Below are positions 27,300 to 36,972 of a stretch of DNA of 64,000 nt, piece by piece. Location of the stretch: assembly GCA_900315155.1 (NCBI GenBank), contig OMYB01000005.1, positions 97,459 to 161,458 of the forward strand, read 5' to 3'. The notes beneath the pieces were generated by a model. It ran no database searches, was not told the DNA's origin, and was given only the letters and a program-made list of their open reading frames with translations. The DNA is from an uncultured Selenomonadales bacterium (lineage in GTDB: Bacteria > Bacillota > Negativicutes > Selenomonadales > Selenomonadaceae). Numbering within the stretch: the stretch's first letter is position 1; each line of letters starts with the position of its first letter. The translations under genes were made by a program, and so were the position numbers.

Positions 27300-28592
27300 A
27301 TGATCGAACGTTACACTAACCCGGAAATGGGCCGCCTTTGGACCGACGAGTACAAATGGCAGCAGGTCCTGAACGTTGAGATGGCCGCCTGCGATGCAGC
27401 AGCGGAGCTCGGCCAGATTCCGAAGGAGGCTGCGAAGAATATCCGCGCGAAAGCGAAGTTCGAGGTCAGCCGCATCCATGAGATCGAAAGCGTAACGCAC
27501 CATGACCTGATCGCGTTCCTGACGAACGTGGCCGAGCATGTTGGAGAGGACTCGAAATACATCCATAAAGGCCTCACGTCGAGCGACGTCGAGGATACGG
27601 CTACATGCCTCACGATCTGCGAGGCAGCGGACATCCTGCTCGATGACCTGCACAACCTGCACGAGGTCCTGCGCCGCCGCGCGAAGGAGTTCAAGCATAC
27701 GCCGTGCATCGGCCGCACGCATGGAATCCACGCGGAGCCGATGACGTTCGGCCTGAAGTTCCTGCTCTGGAGCGCCGAGGTCGAGCGCGACATCGAGCGC
27801 CTCGAACATGCGAAGAAGATCTGCCAGGTCGGCAAGCTCTCCGGCGCCGTCGGCACGTATTCGAATATCGATCCTCGTATAGAGGAGATGGTCTGCGAGA
27901 AACTCGGCCTCACGCCGGTGCGCCTCGCTACGCAGGTCATCCAGCGCGACCGCCACGCGGAGTTCGTGACGACGCTCGCCCTCATCGCGACGTCGTTCGA
28001 GAAGTTCGCGACGGAGATCCGCAACTGGCAGCGCACGGACATCCGCGAGGCCGAGGAGTTCTTCTCCAAGGGCCAGAAGGGCTCGTCCGCTATGCCGCAT
28101 AAGCGCAACCCAATCAACTGCGAGCGCATCAGCGGCATGGCACGCCTCGTGCGCGGCAACGCCCTCGCAGCCATGGAGGATGTCACGCTCTGGCATGAGC
28201 GCGATATCTCCCACAGCTCCGTTGAGCGCGTGATCCTGCCGGACAGCACGATCAACGTCGATTACACGGCGCGCCTCCTCACGCGCATCGTCGACAAACT
28301 GCTCGTCTATCCGGACGCCATGATGCACAACATGAACCGCACGGGCGGCCTCATCTTCAGCCAGCGCATCCTGCTCACGGTCGTCAGCAAGGGCGTGCTC
28401 CGCGAGGATGCCTACAAGTGGGTGCAGCGCAACGCCATGAAGAAATGGATGGACGGCGAAGATTTCCGCACGAACGTCGAAAAAGATCCGGATATCACGA
28501 AGTATCTCACCAAGGAAGAAATTGATGACTGCTTCGACTATCAATATTTCCTGCGCCACGTCGATAACATCTTCGAGCGCTTCGGACTCTAA
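27300..28592 (+). CDS. purB: adenylosuccinate lyase
   Basis: 430-aa cytosolic enzyme of purine synthesis. It cleaves SAICAR to AICAR and adenylosuccinate to AMP, releasing fumarate. The superfamily signature GSSAMPHKRNP with the catalytic serine loop is near residue 263; the catalytic His is in GRTHGIHAEP (near 141) and the second His in TSSDVEDTA-adjacent VTHHDL. The ATG at 27300 follows AGGAGG. purA follows after 23 bp, so the two AMP-branch enzymes form an operon. Confidence 0.95.
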   Translation: MIERYTNPEMGRLWTDEYKWQQVLNVEMAACDAAAELGQIPKEAAKNIRAKAKFEVSRIHEIESVTHHDLIAFLTNVAEHVGEDSKYIHKGLTSSDVEDTATCLTICEAADILLDDLHNLHEVLRRRAKEFKHTPCIGRTHGIHAEPMTFGLKFLLWSAEVERDIERLEHAKKICQVGKLSGAVGTYSNIDPRIEEMVCEKLGLTPVRLATQVIQRDRHAEFVTTLALIATSFEKFATEIRNWQRTDIREAEEFFSKGQKGSSAMPHKRNPINCERISGMARLVRGNALAAMEDVTLWHERDISHSSVERVILPDSTINVDYTARLLTRIVDKLLVYPDAMMHNMNRTGGLIFSQRILLTVVSKGVLREDAYKWVQRNAMKKWMDGEDFRTNVEKDPDITKYLTKEEIDDCFDYQYFLRHVDNIFERFGL

Positions 28593-28615
28593 TCAGCAAA
28601 AGGGGAGACTGAATT

Positions 28616-29902
28616 ATGTCAACCGTAGTAGTTACCGGTACTCAGTGGGGCGATGAAGGCAAGGGCAAGATCGTCGATTATCTCGCTCAGCAGGCCGATA
28701 CGGTCGTCCGTTTCCAGGGCGGCAGCAACGCCGGCCATACCGTCGTCGTCGATGGCGAGGCGTACAAGCTGCGCCTCATGCCGTCCGGCATCCTCTATAA
28801 GGGCTCGCATTGCATCGTCGGCAACGGCGTCGCTTTCGACCCGAAAGTCATGCTGCAGGAGATGGACAGCCTCGCCGAGCGCGGCATCGACCTAAGCGGC
28901 ATCCGCATCTCGAACCGCGCGCATGTCGTCCTGCCGTATCACTGCCTCATGGATGGTCTCGGCGACGAGGCCAAGGGCAAGAACAAGGTCGGCACGACGA
29001 AACGCGGCATCGGCCCGTGCTATGCGGACCGCGACAACCGCATCGGCATCCGCGTCTGCGACTTCATCGACAAAGAGGAGTTCGCGAAACGCCTCAAGGA
29101 AAACCTCGCGATCAAGAACCGCGAGCTGAAGCTCCTCTACGACCACGAGCCGCTGGACTACGACGAGATGCTCCAGGAGTACGAGGGCTACGCCGACCGC
29201 CTGCGCCCGTACGTCTGCGACACGATTGCTCTCCTCAATGAGGAGGTCAAAGAGGGCCGCAAGATCCTCTTTGAGGGCGCACAGGCCACGATGCTCGATA
29301 TCGACTACGGCACGTATCCGTACGTGACGGCCTCCCATCCGATTTCCGGCGGTGTCGGCGTCGGCGCCGGCGTTGCACCGAACAAGATCGACAAGGTCGT
29401 CGGCATCGTGAAGGCATATTGCACGCGCGTCGGCGAGGGTCCGTTCCCGACGGAGCAGCTGAACGCCATCGGCGACAAGATCCGCGAGGAAGGCCACGAG
29501 TACGGCGTCGTCACGGGGCGTCCGCGCCGCACGGGCTGGCTCGATGCCTGCGTCGTGCGCTATGCGGGCCTTATCTCGGGCATCGACTACATGGCCGTCA
29601 CGCGCCTCGACATCCTCGATGCCTTCGAGGAAATCAAGATGTGCGTCGGCTACAAGTACAAGGGCGAGCTCCTGAACGAGATCCCGGCCAGCCTGAAAGT
29701 CCTCGCCGAGGTCGAGCCGGTCTACGAGACGTTCGAGGGCTGGAACTGCGACATCACGAAGATCCGCAAATACGAAGACTTGCCGGAGAACGCGAAGAAG
29801 TACCTCGAGCGCATGGCTGAGGTCACGGGCATCGCGCTCGGCATCGTCTCCGTCGGCCCGAACCGCGACGAGACCATCGTCATCGCCAAAGACATCTTCT
29901 AA
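28616..29902 (+). CDS. purA: adenylosuccinate synthetase
   Basis: 428-aa GTP-dependent enzyme joining IMP and aspartate, the first step from IMP to AMP. The N-terminal GTP/IMP loop is TQWGDEGKGK, the catalytic His is in NAGHT (near residue 41), TTKRGIGP is conserved, and the aspartate-binding loop is TGRPRRTGW (near 300). Standard length. Together with purB it completes IMP-to-AMP conversion. Confidence 0.96.
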   Translation: MSTVVVTGTQWGDEGKGKIVDYLAQQADTVVRFQGGSNAGHTVVVDGEAYKLRLMPSGILYKGSHCIVGNGVAFDPKVMLQEMDSLAERGIDLSGIRISNRAHVVLPYHCLMDGLGDEAKGKNKVGTTKRGIGPCYADRDNRIGIRVCDFIDKEEFAKRLKENLAIKNRELKLLYDHEPLDYDEMLQEYEGYADRLRPYVCDTIALLNEEVKEGRKILFEGAQATMLDIDYGTYPYVTASHPISGGVGVGAGVAPNKIDKVVGIVKAYCTRVGEGPFPTEQLNAIGDKIREEGHEYGVVTGRPRRTGWLDACVVRYAGLISGIDYMAVTRLDILDAFEEIKMCVGYKYKGELLNEIPASLKVLAEVEPVYETFEGWNCDITKIRKYEDLPENAKKYLERMAEVTGIALGIVSVGPNRDETIVIAKDIF

Positions 29903-29913
29903 GGAGTTCCCAT

Positions 29914-30723
29914 ATGTATAAAATGATTGCCCTCGATCTCGATGGCACGCTGAACAACGATAACCGCGAGATCACGCCGAAGACGCGCGATGCGCTCATC
30001 GCCGTGCAGCAGCAGGGCGTGCGGGTCGTGCTCGCCTCGGGTCGCCAGGCGCCGGGCCTGCTGCCGGATGCGGAGGCGCTGGACATGGCGAAATACCACG
30101 GCCTGCTGCTGTCCTACGGCGGCGGCCGCATCACGGATGCGACGACGGGAGAGATCGTGTTCGACAGCAGCATCGATAACGAGACGGCCGTGCGCTTCCT
30201 GCGCCACCTCGAGCAGTGGCCGGAGCTCTCGCCGATCGTCGATGACGGCCACGACATCTACACGACGGATGCGAGCAGGCACAAGGTCTACGACGAGAGC
30301 CATAACAACCAGCTCGGCGTCAAGATCGTGCCGAACATCGCCGATGCCGTGACCTGGCGTCCGTGCAAGATCCTCACGGCGGCCCCGAACGAGATCCTCG
30401 TGCCGCACCTCGAGGATATCCGCCGCGGCTACGAGGACGTCATGTCGTTCGTCCAGAGTGCGCCGTGGTTCTACGAGGGCATGCCGAAAGGCACGAGCAA
30501 AGAAGGCTCGCTCGCGAAGGTCTGCGAGAAACTCAGCATCGACCCCTCGGAGGTTATGGCGTTCGGCGATGCGCAGAACGACATCGGCATGATCCGCTTC
30601 GCGGGCTGCGGCGTCGCGATGGGCAACGCCTGCGAGGAGCTCAAGGCCGTCGCGGACGAAATCACGCTCTCGAACAACGAGGACGGCATCGCGCATACGC
30701 TCGCCCGGCATTTCGGCCTTTGA
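29914..30723 (+). CDS. Cof-type HAD-IIB phosphatase
   Basis: 269-aa cytosolic haloacid dehalogenase-superfamily hydrolase. HAD motif I is ALDLDGTLNN with the nucleophile Asp, motif II is LASGRQ, the motif III Lys is in GTSKEGSL and motif IV is MAFGDAQNDIGM. A C2-type cap lies between motifs II and III. These enzymes dephosphorylate sugar phosphates, flavin or pyridoxal phosphates, usually broadly. It is 11 bp after purA and likely co-transcribed; a link to nucleotide metabolism is possible but unproven. A strong terminator follows. Confidence 0.88.
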   Translation: MYKMIALDLDGTLNNDNREITPKTRDALIAVQQQGVRVVLASGRQAPGLLPDAEALDMAKYHGLLLSYGGGRITDATTGEIVFDSSIDNETAVRFLRHLEQWPELSPIVDDGHDIYTTDASRHKVYDESHNNQLGVKIVPNIADAVTWRPCKILTAAPNEILVPHLEDIRRGYEDVMSFVQSAPWFYEGMPKGTSKEGSLAKVCEKLSIDPSEVMAFGDAQNDIGMIRFAGCGVAMGNACEELKAVADEITLSNNEDGIAHTLARHFGL

Positions 30724-30771
30724 GCCGGCACAAAGCGATAAAAACAGCAAAAGCATAGAAGAACCAGAGAG

Positions 30772-30805
30772 AAGGATTTTCCGAAAGAAGGAAAATCCTT
30801 TTTTT
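30772..30805 (+). terminator. intrinsic terminator of the purBA-HAD operon
   Basis: Perfect 11-bp stem AAGGATTTTCC / GGAAAATCCTT followed by TTTTT. Confidence 0.92.
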
Positions 30806-30894
30806 ATATCGAAGTGAAAGAATACGGACAGATAGGATTTTATCACGGCACGGCAGGAGCGGTGCGGTGTTTTCAGGAAAGGATCGGGGATACT

Positions 30895-33816
30895 ATGATG
30901 TGGCGCTGGAATAAAGGAGCGAAAGACCGGCTTCGGCAGGCAGCGGCCGGCCTGCTCACCCTCGTGCTCTGCCTCGTGCTGCTCACGGGCAGCGTGCTGG
31001 CGGAGAAGCGCGTCGTGCGCGTCGGCTATATCGATAATCCCTATTTCCTGACGCAGCATGAGGACGGTACGTACAGCGGCGTGCTCTTCGATTTCATGGA
31101 GATGGTCGGTGCCTATGCAGGCGTGCAGATGGAGTATGTGCGCGGCGATATCCCGACGAATAACCGCCGCCTGCTGAGCGGCGAAATCGACCTGCTGCCG
31201 GGCGTCATGCGGTCGAGCAAAGGCGTTACGTCGAAGTATCCGCTCTCGACGCATGCCATGTCGGTGACGACCATGCAGGCGGCGATGCGTGACCGCCAGG
31301 CGATTGCGGAGGGGCGTCGGCTGCGCATCGGGTATTTTGCGCCGGGCGTGCAGATCGAGCCGTTGCTGCCGGAAATCGCGCACCATATGAAGGGCTACGA
31401 GCCTGGCTTCGAGCTTGTGCCGTTCGACATCCCGGGTACGCCGGACCAGGCTTATATGGCGGGCGAGATCGATGGCGTCATCACGAATACGTTCCATCCC
31501 GAGCCGGAGCAGGAGGATGTCTTTTCCCTCTCGACGGATCGGACGTATATGGCGTTCCATCCGGGAGACGAGGAGCTGAAACAGCGCATCGATGAGGCCA
31601 TGCAGGATGTGCTGCTGTCGAATCCGGATTTCGAGAACAAACTGAAACTCCGGCCGCCGGTCAGCTTTACTCCCGCTGAGCGCGAGTACCTCGCCACGCT
31701 GGATCACCTCACCGTGTTCATCTCGGCGGACCAGAAACCCTACACGTGGTTCGAGAACGGTGAGGCAAAGGGACTGATCCGCGATATCGTGGATATGATC
31801 AGCGAGGATATCGGTGTGCCCATCACCGTGCTCGAGTCGAAGGATAACAACGAGATGTTCCGGCGCTTCGCCGATGGTGAGGCGGATCTCGTCGCAGATT
31901 TCAACAGCGATAACAACTGGGCGCGCAAACACCATGCTATCGTCACATCCCCGTATTTGATGCTGTCCTACGTCGCCGTCGTGCGCAGGGACAGGGAGCA
32001 GCCCGAAAAGCCGATGGTGGCCTGCGTGCGCGGCCATTACTACACGAAGCAGTTCGTCGAGAAGGAATATCCCGAGGAGCAGCGCATTTATTTCAACACG
32101 ATTCATGAGTGCCTCGAAGCCGTCAGCAAGGGCACAGCCGATATCACGTATGAAAAATCGATCACGGCGCAGTATGACATCACGAATGGGGAGTTCTACA
32201 ACCTGACATCGACGGGCGGTGTCGCATTTTCCCATGGCGTCAGCCTCGTCCTGCATGAAGATGCGGACCCGCGCCTGCTCTCCATCCTGAACAAGGCCAT
32301 CACGCACATCGACCACGAGAAGATTCAGGGGTCGATCAACGGCTATATGCTCGCCTCGAAATCGGATCGTGGGCTCGTGGATATCGTCCTGCGGAATCCG
32401 GTTGCCAGCGTACAGTCGCTGCTCGCCGCGTTCGGCGTCCTCGTGCTGGTCATGGGCGGCTATCTCTACATGCGCTACCGCAGTGACCGCAGGCTGCGTG
32501 ACTGGGCTTTCGTGAACCAGCAGACGGGCCTGCATACCCTGAGCTGGTTCCATCAATACGCGTTCGAGGAGGTCCGTGACCGCCGGAAAGCGCACCGTGA
32601 GGGACGGCTATGGGTCATGGCGCTGGCTCCGCAGCGTTTCCTGCTCATGAAGGAGAGCTATGACCAGAAACTCCTTTTCGAGGCCATGAAGGCACAGGTC
32701 AACGATGTGTGCGCCAAGTATCCCTGGATGCTGCAGGAGGCGGTAACGGCGGGCCTCACGGCACTCTGCGTGCTCTGCGAGATGCCGGAGGGGAAGACGC
32801 CGGAAGATCTGGCACAGGACCTGCAGGGAGAGTCCAATACGATCGATATCGGCAACGTACGTACCTCACTGAACCTGCGGTTCGGCTTCTGCCAGGTGCC
32901 GTCGCACGATATCACGCAGGAGGATTTCAACCGCCTCGTGGAGTGGGCCCTGCTGGCTCAGGATGAGGCCATCAAGCGCGATGTGCTGTTCCTGGTCTAC
33001 GATAATGCGATGCGCAATGAGGTGATGCAGCAGCAGAAAATCGAGCATTACATGCAAAAGGGCATCACGGACTGGGAGTTCAAAGTCTGGCTCCAGCCGA
33101 AATACGATATCCGCACGCAGAAACTGGTCGGCGCGGAGGCACTCGTGCGCTGGCAGAGTCCGGAACTCGGTCTGCTGCAGCCGGCTCAGTTCGTCGATAT
33201 CTTCGAGATGAACGGCTTCATCGTCAACCTCGACTACTACATGCTCGAGCGCGTGCTCGAAATCCAGCAGTACCGCTATGACCAGGGCCTGCCGATGGTG
33301 CCGATCTCCGTCAACCAGTCCGGTCTGCATATCACCGAGGCGGGCTATCTGGAAAAAATGGAGGCCATGCTCGCGAAATTCCATATCCCGCCGAAGTCCA
33401 TCGAGCTCGAGATCACGGAGACGGCCTTCATCGACTTCACGACGAAGCAGTACCGTGAGAACGCCTCGTCCATCATCGAGAGCCTGCAGCAGATGGGCTA
33501 CCGTACCTCCATGGATGATTTCTGCACGGGTTACTCGTCCATCGCGATGCTCCGCAATCTGCCGATGGACGTCATGAAGATCGACCGCAGCATGCTGCTC
33601 GCAGCCGAGGCAGACCCGCGCGCGGAAAAGATCCTGCACTACGTCATCAGCATGGGCACGGCGCTCGGCATGCGCGTCATCTGCGAGGGCATCGAGACGA
33701 AGGAGCAGGAGCGCATGCTGCTGAAGCATGGCTGCTTCTATGGTCAGGGATATCGGTTCGGAAAACCGATGACCCTCGATGCGTTTCATCGCCGGTTTCA
33801 TGATTACGGGGTGTAA
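30895..33816 (+). CDS. periplasmic-sensor EAL-domain protein (cyclic-di-GMP phosphodiesterase)
   Basis: 973-aa membrane signalling protein. The order is: a signal/anchor segment (LLTLVLCLVLLTGSVLA), two tandem bacterial solute-binding (SBP_bac_3-like) sensor domains (about 40-250 and 265-505), a transmembrane helix (LLAAFGVLVLVMGGYLYM, near 530), a degenerate GGDEF-like region with no GGDEF motif (about 555-690) and a C-terminal EAL domain. EAL catalytic residues appear intact: AEALVRW, SVNQSG, ELEITETAF, DDFCTGYSS, MKIDRSM and CEGIETKEQ. It probably senses a small solute in the periplasm and lowers c-di-GMP. ATG codons at 30895 and 30898 are both possible. It is monocistronic, and the ligand is unknown. 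Confidence 0.88.
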   Translation: MMWRWNKGAKDRLRQAAAGLLTLVLCLVLLTGSVLAEKRVVRVGYIDNPYFLTQHEDGTYSGVLFDFMEMVGAYAGVQMEYVRGDIPTNNRRLLSGEIDLLPGVMRSSKGVTSKYPLSTHAMSVTTMQAAMRDRQAIAEGRRLRIGYFAPGVQIEPLLPEIAHHMKGYEPGFELVPFDIPGTPDQAYMAGEIDGVITNTFHPEPEQEDVFSLSTDRTYMAFHPGDEELKQRIDEAMQDVLLSNPDFENKLKLRPPVSFTPAEREYLATLDHLTVFISADQKPYTWFENGEAKGLIRDIVDMISEDIGVPITVLESKDNNEMFRRFADGEADLVADFNSDNNWARKHHAIVTSPYLMLSYVAVVRRDREQPEKPMVACVRGHYYTKQFVEKEYPEEQRIYFNTIHECLEAVSKGTADITYEKSITAQYDITNGEFYNLTSTGGVAFSHGVSLVLHEDADPRLLSILNKAITHIDHEKIQGSINGYMLASKSDRGLVDIVLRNPVASVQSLLAAFGVLVLVMGGYLYMRYRSDRRLRDWAFVNQQTGLHTLSWFHQYAFEEVRDRRKAHREGRLWVMALAPQRFLLMKESYDQKLLFEAMKAQVNDVCAKYPWMLQEAVTAGLTALCVLCEMPEGKTPEDLAQDLQGESNTIDIGNVRTSLNLRFGFCQVPSHDITQEDFNRLVEWALLAQDEAIKRDVLFLVYDNAMRNEVMQQQKIEHYMQKGITDWEFKVWLQPKYDIRTQKLVGAEALVRWQSPELGLLQPAQFVDIFEMNGFIVNLDYYMLERVLEIQQYRYDQGLPMVPISVNQSGLHITEAGYLEKMEAMLAKFHIPPKSIELEITETAFIDFTTKQYRENASSIIESLQQMGYRTSMDDFCTGYSSIAMLRNLPMDVMKIDRSMLLAAEADPRAEKILHYVISMGTALGMRVICEGIETKEQERMLLKHGCFYGQGYRFGKPMTLDAFHRRFHDYGV

Positions 33817-33825
33817 CGAATGCTA

Positions 33826-33907
33826 TTGACAATTATAAAGAAAGCACCTACAATAAGAATCGTTAATTCCGAGTATTTTACTAAGGAATGAAATTCACCT
33901 CATTCCT
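33826..33907 (+). promoter_or_regulatory. suf operon promoter and leader with alternative inverted repeats
   Basis: TTGACA (33826-33831), 17 bp, TACAAT (33849-33854). Near the start site ATTCC (33866-33870) faces GGAAT (33885-33889), with AGTA/TACT inside, giving a Rrf2-operator-like palindrome. The same GGAAT is also part of AGGAATGA (33884-33891), which pairs perfectly with TCATTCCT (33900-33907). The two pairings exclude each other. Confidence 0.75.
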
Positions 33908-33937
33908 GCGAGAATAAAATTTTTAGGAGAGCGAATT

Positions 33938-34693
33938 ATGTCGGATAAACTGTTGGAAATCAAAGATCTCCATGCCGGTGTCGAGGACAAGGAAATCCTC
34001 AAGGGCCTCAGCCTGTCCATCGGCAAGGGCGAAGTACACGTCATCCTCGGCCCGAACGGCTCGGGCAAGTCTACGCTCATGAACGTCATCATGGGCCATC
34101 CGAAATACGAAGTCACGGGGGGCAGCCTGGACTTCGAGGGCGAGAGCATCAAGGAACTGCCGACGTTCGAGCGCGCCCGGCGGGGCCTGTTCCTTTCGTT
34201 CCAGACGCCGGAGGAAATTCCGGGCATCACGCTCGGCACGATGATCCGCACGTCCATGCAGGCCGTCTCCGGCAAAAAGGTCAAGCTCCTGCCGTTCCGC
34301 AAGGAGCTCAAGGCGCGCCTTGAGGAGCTCAAGATGAAGCCGGAGTATGCCGAGCGTTACCTCAACGTCGGTTTCTCGGGCGGCGAGAAGAAGCGCGCCG
34401 AGATCCTGCAGCTCCTCATGCTGAACCCGAAGCTCGCGCTGCTCGATGAGACGGACTCCGGCCTCGATGTCGATGCCGTGCAGATCGTCTCCGAGGGCGT
34501 CGCGAAGTTCCACAACGACGAGAACTCCTGCATCATCATCACGCATAACACGCGCATCCTCGAGAAGCTCAAGGTCGACCGCGTACACGTCCTCATGAAC
34601 GGCAAGATCGTCGAGGAGGGTGGCCCGGAGCTCGTCGACGAGATCAACCGCCGCGGTTTCACGCATATCCTGGACGCCCAGGAGCAGAAGTGA
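33938..34693 (+). CDS. sufC: Fe-S cluster assembly ATPase SufC
   Basis: 251-aa cytosolic ABC-type ATPase of the SUF iron-sulfur assembly machine. It has Walker A GPNGSGKSTL, the Suf-type signature VGFSGGEKKRAEIL, Walker B LALLDETDSGLDVDA and the His switch IITHN. It binds SufB and SufD and drives cluster building on the scaffold. It is the first gene of sufCBDSU. The ATG at 33938 follows AGGAGAG. Confidence 0.96.
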   Translation: MSDKLLEIKDLHAGVEDKEILKGLSLSIGKGEVHVILGPNGSGKSTLMNVIMGHPKYEVTGGSLDFEGESIKELPTFERARRGLFLSFQTPEEIPGITLGTMIRTSMQAVSGKKVKLLPFRKELKARLEELKMKPEYAERYLNVGFSGGEKKRAEILQLLMLNPKLALLDETDSGLDVDAVQIVSEGVAKFHNDENSCIIITHNTRILEKLKVDRVHVLMNGKIVEEGGPELVDEINRRGFTHILDAQEQK

Positions 34694-34703
34694 GGCGGTT
34701 GCG

Positions 34704-36113
34704 ATGGCAGAAAAGAAGAAAACATATATCGAGGATATCGAGCGCACGCTCTACGATATCCGCAACGAGGACCACTCCCTCTACAAGTCGAAATCCGGCC
34801 TGACGGAGGAAGTCGTCCTCGATATCTCGAAACGCAAGCACGACCCGCAGTGGATGACGGACTTCCGCCTGAAATCCCTCGCAATCTACAATCAGATGGC
34901 ACTGCCGACGTGGGGCCCGGATATCTCCTCCCTGAACATGGATGAGATCGTCACCTACGTCCAGCCGGATGCGAAGATGGCGGGCAGCTGGAAAGACGTC
35001 CCGACGGATATCAAGGACACGTTCGACCGCCTCGGTATCCCGGATGCCGAGCAGAAAAGCCTCTCGGGCGTCGGCGCCCAGTACGACTCCGAGGTCGTCT
35101 ATCACTCCCTGCAGCAGAACATGGCCGACCAGGGTGTCATCTACACGGATATGGAGACGGCGATCCGCGAGCACGAGGACATCGTGAAAGAATACTTCAT
35201 GACGCTCATCCCGCCAAAGGACCACAAATTCGCTGCGCTGCACGGTGCAGTCTGGTCGGGCGGCTCGTTCGTCTACGTGCCGGAAAACGTGCATGTCGAT
35301 ATCCCGCTGCAGTCCTATTTCCGCCTGAACGCGGCCGGTGCTGGCCAGTTCGAGCACACGCTCATCATCGTGGAGCCGGGCGCGAGCCTGCATTTCATCG
35401 AGGGCTGCTCCGCGCCGAAATACAACGTCACGAACCTGCACGCGGGCGCCGTCGAGCTCTTCGTCAAGGAGGGCGCACGCCTGCGCTACAGCACGATCGA
35501 GAACTGGTCGCGCAACATGATGAACCTCAACACGAAGCGCGCGCTTGTCGAGAAAGACGGCATCATGGAGTGGGTGTCGGGCTCGTTCGGCTCGCACGTC
35601 TCCTGCCTCTATCCGTGCACGATCCTGCACGGCGAGCACGCCCGCTGCGAGTTCACGGGCGTCACGTTCGCCGCCAAGGGCCAGGACCTCGATACGGGCG
35701 CGAGCGTCATCCACGCCGCTCCGCACACGAGTGCGAACATCAACACGCGCACGATCTCGAAAGACGGCGGCAAGGCGACGTACCGCTCCGCCGTCAAGGT
35801 CACGAAGAACGCGCCGTATGCGCAGTGCTCCGTGAACTGCGAGTCCCTCATGCTCGATAACGCCTCCCGCAGCGATACGCTGCCGACGATGGATGTCGAG
35901 GGGGACGAGGCCAACATCGGCCATGAGGCCAAGATCGGCCGCATCAGCGATGAGGCGATTTTCTATCTCACGAGCCGCGGCATCGAGGAGAAGGAAGCCC
36001 GTGCGATGATCGTGCGCGGCTTCGTCGAGCCGATTGCCAAGGAACTGCCGCTCGAGTACGCCGTTGAGATGAACAATCTCGTCAACATCGAGCTCGAAGG
36101 CACGATGGGTTAA
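34704..36113 (+). CDS. sufB: Fe-S cluster scaffold protein SufB
   Basis: 469-aa scaffold subunit of the SufBCD complex, the usual length. Typical segments are WGPDISSLNMDEIVTYVQP-type sequence early on (residues about 70-95), FVYVPENVHVDIPLQSYFR, the beta-helix core, and the conserved C-terminal LTSRGIEEKEARAMIVRGF. A cysteine occurs in the core at EGCSAPKY, matching the proposed sulfur-receiving region. It begins 10 bp after sufC. Confidence 0.96.
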   Translation: MAEKKKTYIEDIERTLYDIRNEDHSLYKSKSGLTEEVVLDISKRKHDPQWMTDFRLKSLAIYNQMALPTWGPDISSLNMDEIVTYVQPDAKMAGSWKDVPTDIKDTFDRLGIPDAEQKSLSGVGAQYDSEVVYHSLQQNMADQGVIYTDMETAIREHEDIVKEYFMTLIPPKDHKFAALHGAVWSGGSFVYVPENVHVDIPLQSYFRLNAAGAGQFEHTLIIVEPGASLHFIEGCSAPKYNVTNLHAGAVELFVKEGARLRYSTIENWSRNMMNLNTKRALVEKDGIMEWVSGSFGSHVSCLYPCTILHGEHARCEFTGVTFAAKGQDLDTGASVIHAAPHTSANINTRTISKDGGKATYRSAVKVTKNAPYAQCSVNCESLMLDNASRSDTLPTMDVEGDEANIGHEAKIGRISDEAIFYLTSRGIEEKEARAMIVRGFVEPIAKELPLEYAVEMNNLVNIELEGTMG

Positions 36114-36126
36114 AGGAGGAGAACGA

Positions 36127-36972
36127 ATGGCAACAGCAAATACAGCAAAAGAAATCTTCTCCGAAATCCCCATGCGCACGTGGCGCTGGCTCGGCGTCAA
36201 CGAAGTCCGGATGCCGGAGAACGTGGCGGGCACGCTCCAGAGCGATCACCTCACGGTCGAGGCGGGAAAGTCTGATGAGGTCGTCTATGTAAACCGCCAG
36301 GGCGGTGCGCAGGAGCTCACGATCGACGTGGCAGACGGCGCGAAGATGCACCTCGTCAACGTCCAGCTCGCCCCGTCGGATGCCGGCTATACGAGCCGCA
36401 TCACGGCAAACGTCGGCAAAGGCGCGACGTTCTCGTACACGGTCGTCGAGGCCGGTGCACGGCACACGGCGAGCGAGCTCACGGTCAACCTCAATGGCGA
36501 TGACAGCATCGCGGATATCTGGGGCTTTTACTTTGGCGACGGAGCCCGCAAGGTGGACCTCAACTACATCATCCGCCAGCGCGGCAAGCGCACGGATGCG
36601 AACATGCAGGTGCGCGGCGCCCTGCTCGGCGGGAGCGAGAAGATTTTCCGCGGCACGCTCGATTTCCTGGAGGGCGCGAAAGGCTCCGTCGGCCGTGAGA
36701 ATGAGGAGGTCATCCTCCTGTCGGATAAAGTCCGCAACCGCAGCGTGCCGATCATGCTGTCCCACGAGGACGACGTCGACGGACACCATGCGGTCTCCAT
36801 CGGCAAGATGGACGAGGCGAAGCTCTTTTATCTCATGAGCCGCGGCCTCGATAAGGCCGATGCCCAGCGCCTCGTCGTCGAGGCCGCGTTCAACCCGGTC
36901 ATCGACCGCATCCCCGATGAGGCGCTGCGCGGCGAGATCGATGCATATCTGAAAGAGAGGCTGGCAGACTGA
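36127..36972 (+). CDS. sufD: Fe-S cluster assembly protein SufD
   Basis: 281-aa partner of SufB and SufC, shorter than the E. coli protein (about 420 aa). It lacks most of the N-terminal helical part but keeps the beta-helix and the C-terminal FYLMSRGLDKADAQRLVVEAAF signature (split here as YLMSRGLDKADAQ and VVEAAF). Short SufD forms occur in Firmicutes relatives. Translation is coupled: GGAGGAG precedes the ATG, and the stop overlaps the sufS start. Confidence 0.9.
   Translation: MATANTAKEIFSEIPMRTWRWLGVNEVRMPENVAGTLQSDHLTVEAGKSDEVVYVNRQGGAQELTIDVADGAKMHLVNVQLAPSDAGYTSRITANVGKGATFSYTVVEAGARHTASELTVNLNGDDSIADIWGFYFGDGARKVDLNYIIRQRGKRTDANMQVRGALLGGSEKIFRGTLDFLEGAKGSVGRENEEVILLSDKVRNRSVPIMLSHEDDVDGHHAVSIGKMDEAKLFYLMSRGLDKADAQRLVVEAAFNPVIDRIPDEALRGEIDAYLKERLAD

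Noticed and set aside
29899..32595. Minus-strand frame of about 900 codons
   Set aside because: It runs antisense across the Cof phosphatase, a terminator and the EAL protein gene. Such long antisense frames are common in this GC-rich sequence.
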